This document shows, piece after piece, positions 63,410 through 64,000 of a DNA stretch of 64,000 nt. The position numbers and the translations under genes are program-made. Below the pieces are notes generated by a model. The model ran no database searches and was not told the origin of the DNA. It saw nothing but the letters and a program-made list of their open reading frames with translations. The stretch's first letter is position 1. Every line of letters starts with the position of its first letter. The DNA lies in assembly GCA_022494885.1 (NCBI GenBank), contig JAGVSM010003526.1, positions 62,001-126,000 on the forward strand, written 5' to 3'. This DNA comes from Micrasema longulum (Eukaryota; Arthropoda; Insecta; Trichoptera; Brachycentridae).

Positions 63410-63465
63410 ATTGTTCATTTATTTTGACGGCTTACACCTTTAACAAAGTATACAATAATAGCTTA
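63410..63465 (-). mobile_element. Non-LTR 3' end scrap
   Basis: TTATTTTGACGGCTTACACC and TTTAACAAAGTATACAATAA match the 3' end of the element at 30490-31370. Confidence 0.5.
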
Positions 63466-63489
63466 CCCACCACATACCGCACACCGCAT

Positions 63490-64000
63490 CTGAGGACACA
63501 AGTCTACTTGGCGCTGCCCACACACACGGAAAATTAGCTTGTTGTCAAACGAGAAAAGCTGCCCGAAGGAGCTCTCTGAAATCTGGTAGCCTTAGCATCT
63601 TTGTGCTGAAAGAAAGTAATTCCAGAAGTACATAATATGTGCTTCATTGAATTGAGAAGAGAGGGAAATGAATTCTTCACTGACTGGGATTTAATTGATT
63701 GGACATGATCAATTCGCCGAAATGATTACAAAACTTTTTAAATACCTTGAAATTCTTTTTAGAAGCCACCAGATCTGTATATCTGACAGGACCTATAACA
63801 GGGTTACGGATAGTAGCGAGAATCTCCATTCGGTAATCATAGAGAAGGGAAAAGGGACAAGACCACAGGATGTGTTCAGAAGATTGGTTAGGATATCCGC
63901 AGCAGCACGAAGGGGAGTCAACAATATTAAAAGTAAACAATAATAATTAAAAATAATTATACTGAAACAAAAAACAACAAAAATCAAAAATAAAACAATA
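63490..64000 (-). mobile_element. Non-LTR ORF2 C-terminus with zinc knuckle, running off the window
   Basis: The minus-strand frame 63940-63677 reads NIVDSPSCCCGYPNQSSEHI, LWSCPFSLLYDYRMEILATI: the CxC..Q..EH..W.C knuckle that follows RNase H in I/R1-like elements. The upstream part of the element would lie beyond 64000 but poly-A-like sequence there suggests truncation. Confidence 0.6.

Overview
This is AT-rich nuclear DNA from an insect. The evidence is two multi-exon sugar-clade gustatory receptor genes with GT-AG introns, plus a dense mixture of insect-type transposable elements: Jockey/CR1-like and RTE-like non-LTR elements, Penelope-like elements, a mariner, LTR relics, tRNA-derived SINEs and short inverted-repeat elements. 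The order of insect cannot be fixed from the sequence alone. There is no sign of bacterial genes, CRISPR arrays or organellar DNA.

Two tandem receptor paralogues fill the left half, both on the + strand. The first (2441-9901, 12 exons) can be joined into an uninterrupted 471-residue protein, has a TATA box and initiator about 200 bases upstream, and uses one non-canonical GC donor. The second (11 recognised exons, 17985-33473) has the same intron positions and phases and almost the same exon lengths. Its first coding exon is not securely located, and its introns are swollen by transposons. Both proteins end in the TYxxxxxQF signature of the insect gustatory receptor family, so they probably act as subunits of sugar-gated cation channels in taste neurons.

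The right half (33.5-64 kb) is mostly transposon graveyard with one clear host-type gene: an intronless PPPDE-family (DESI2-like) cysteine isopeptidase at 41840-42355, possibly a retrogene.

The repeats are the most unusual part. One foldback-like family (called family A here) recurs at about 14 places in both orientations, largely inside the receptor introns. Two families of Penelope-like 3' tails carry a hammerhead-ribozyme-like core. Two distinct tRNA-derived SINE families are present. Several nested insertions can be read directly: a non-LTR copy inside repeat B, a long-arm MITE inside another MITE, an RTE copy with a 10-bp target duplication just after the second receptor, and a twin-priming-like inverted Penelope copy.
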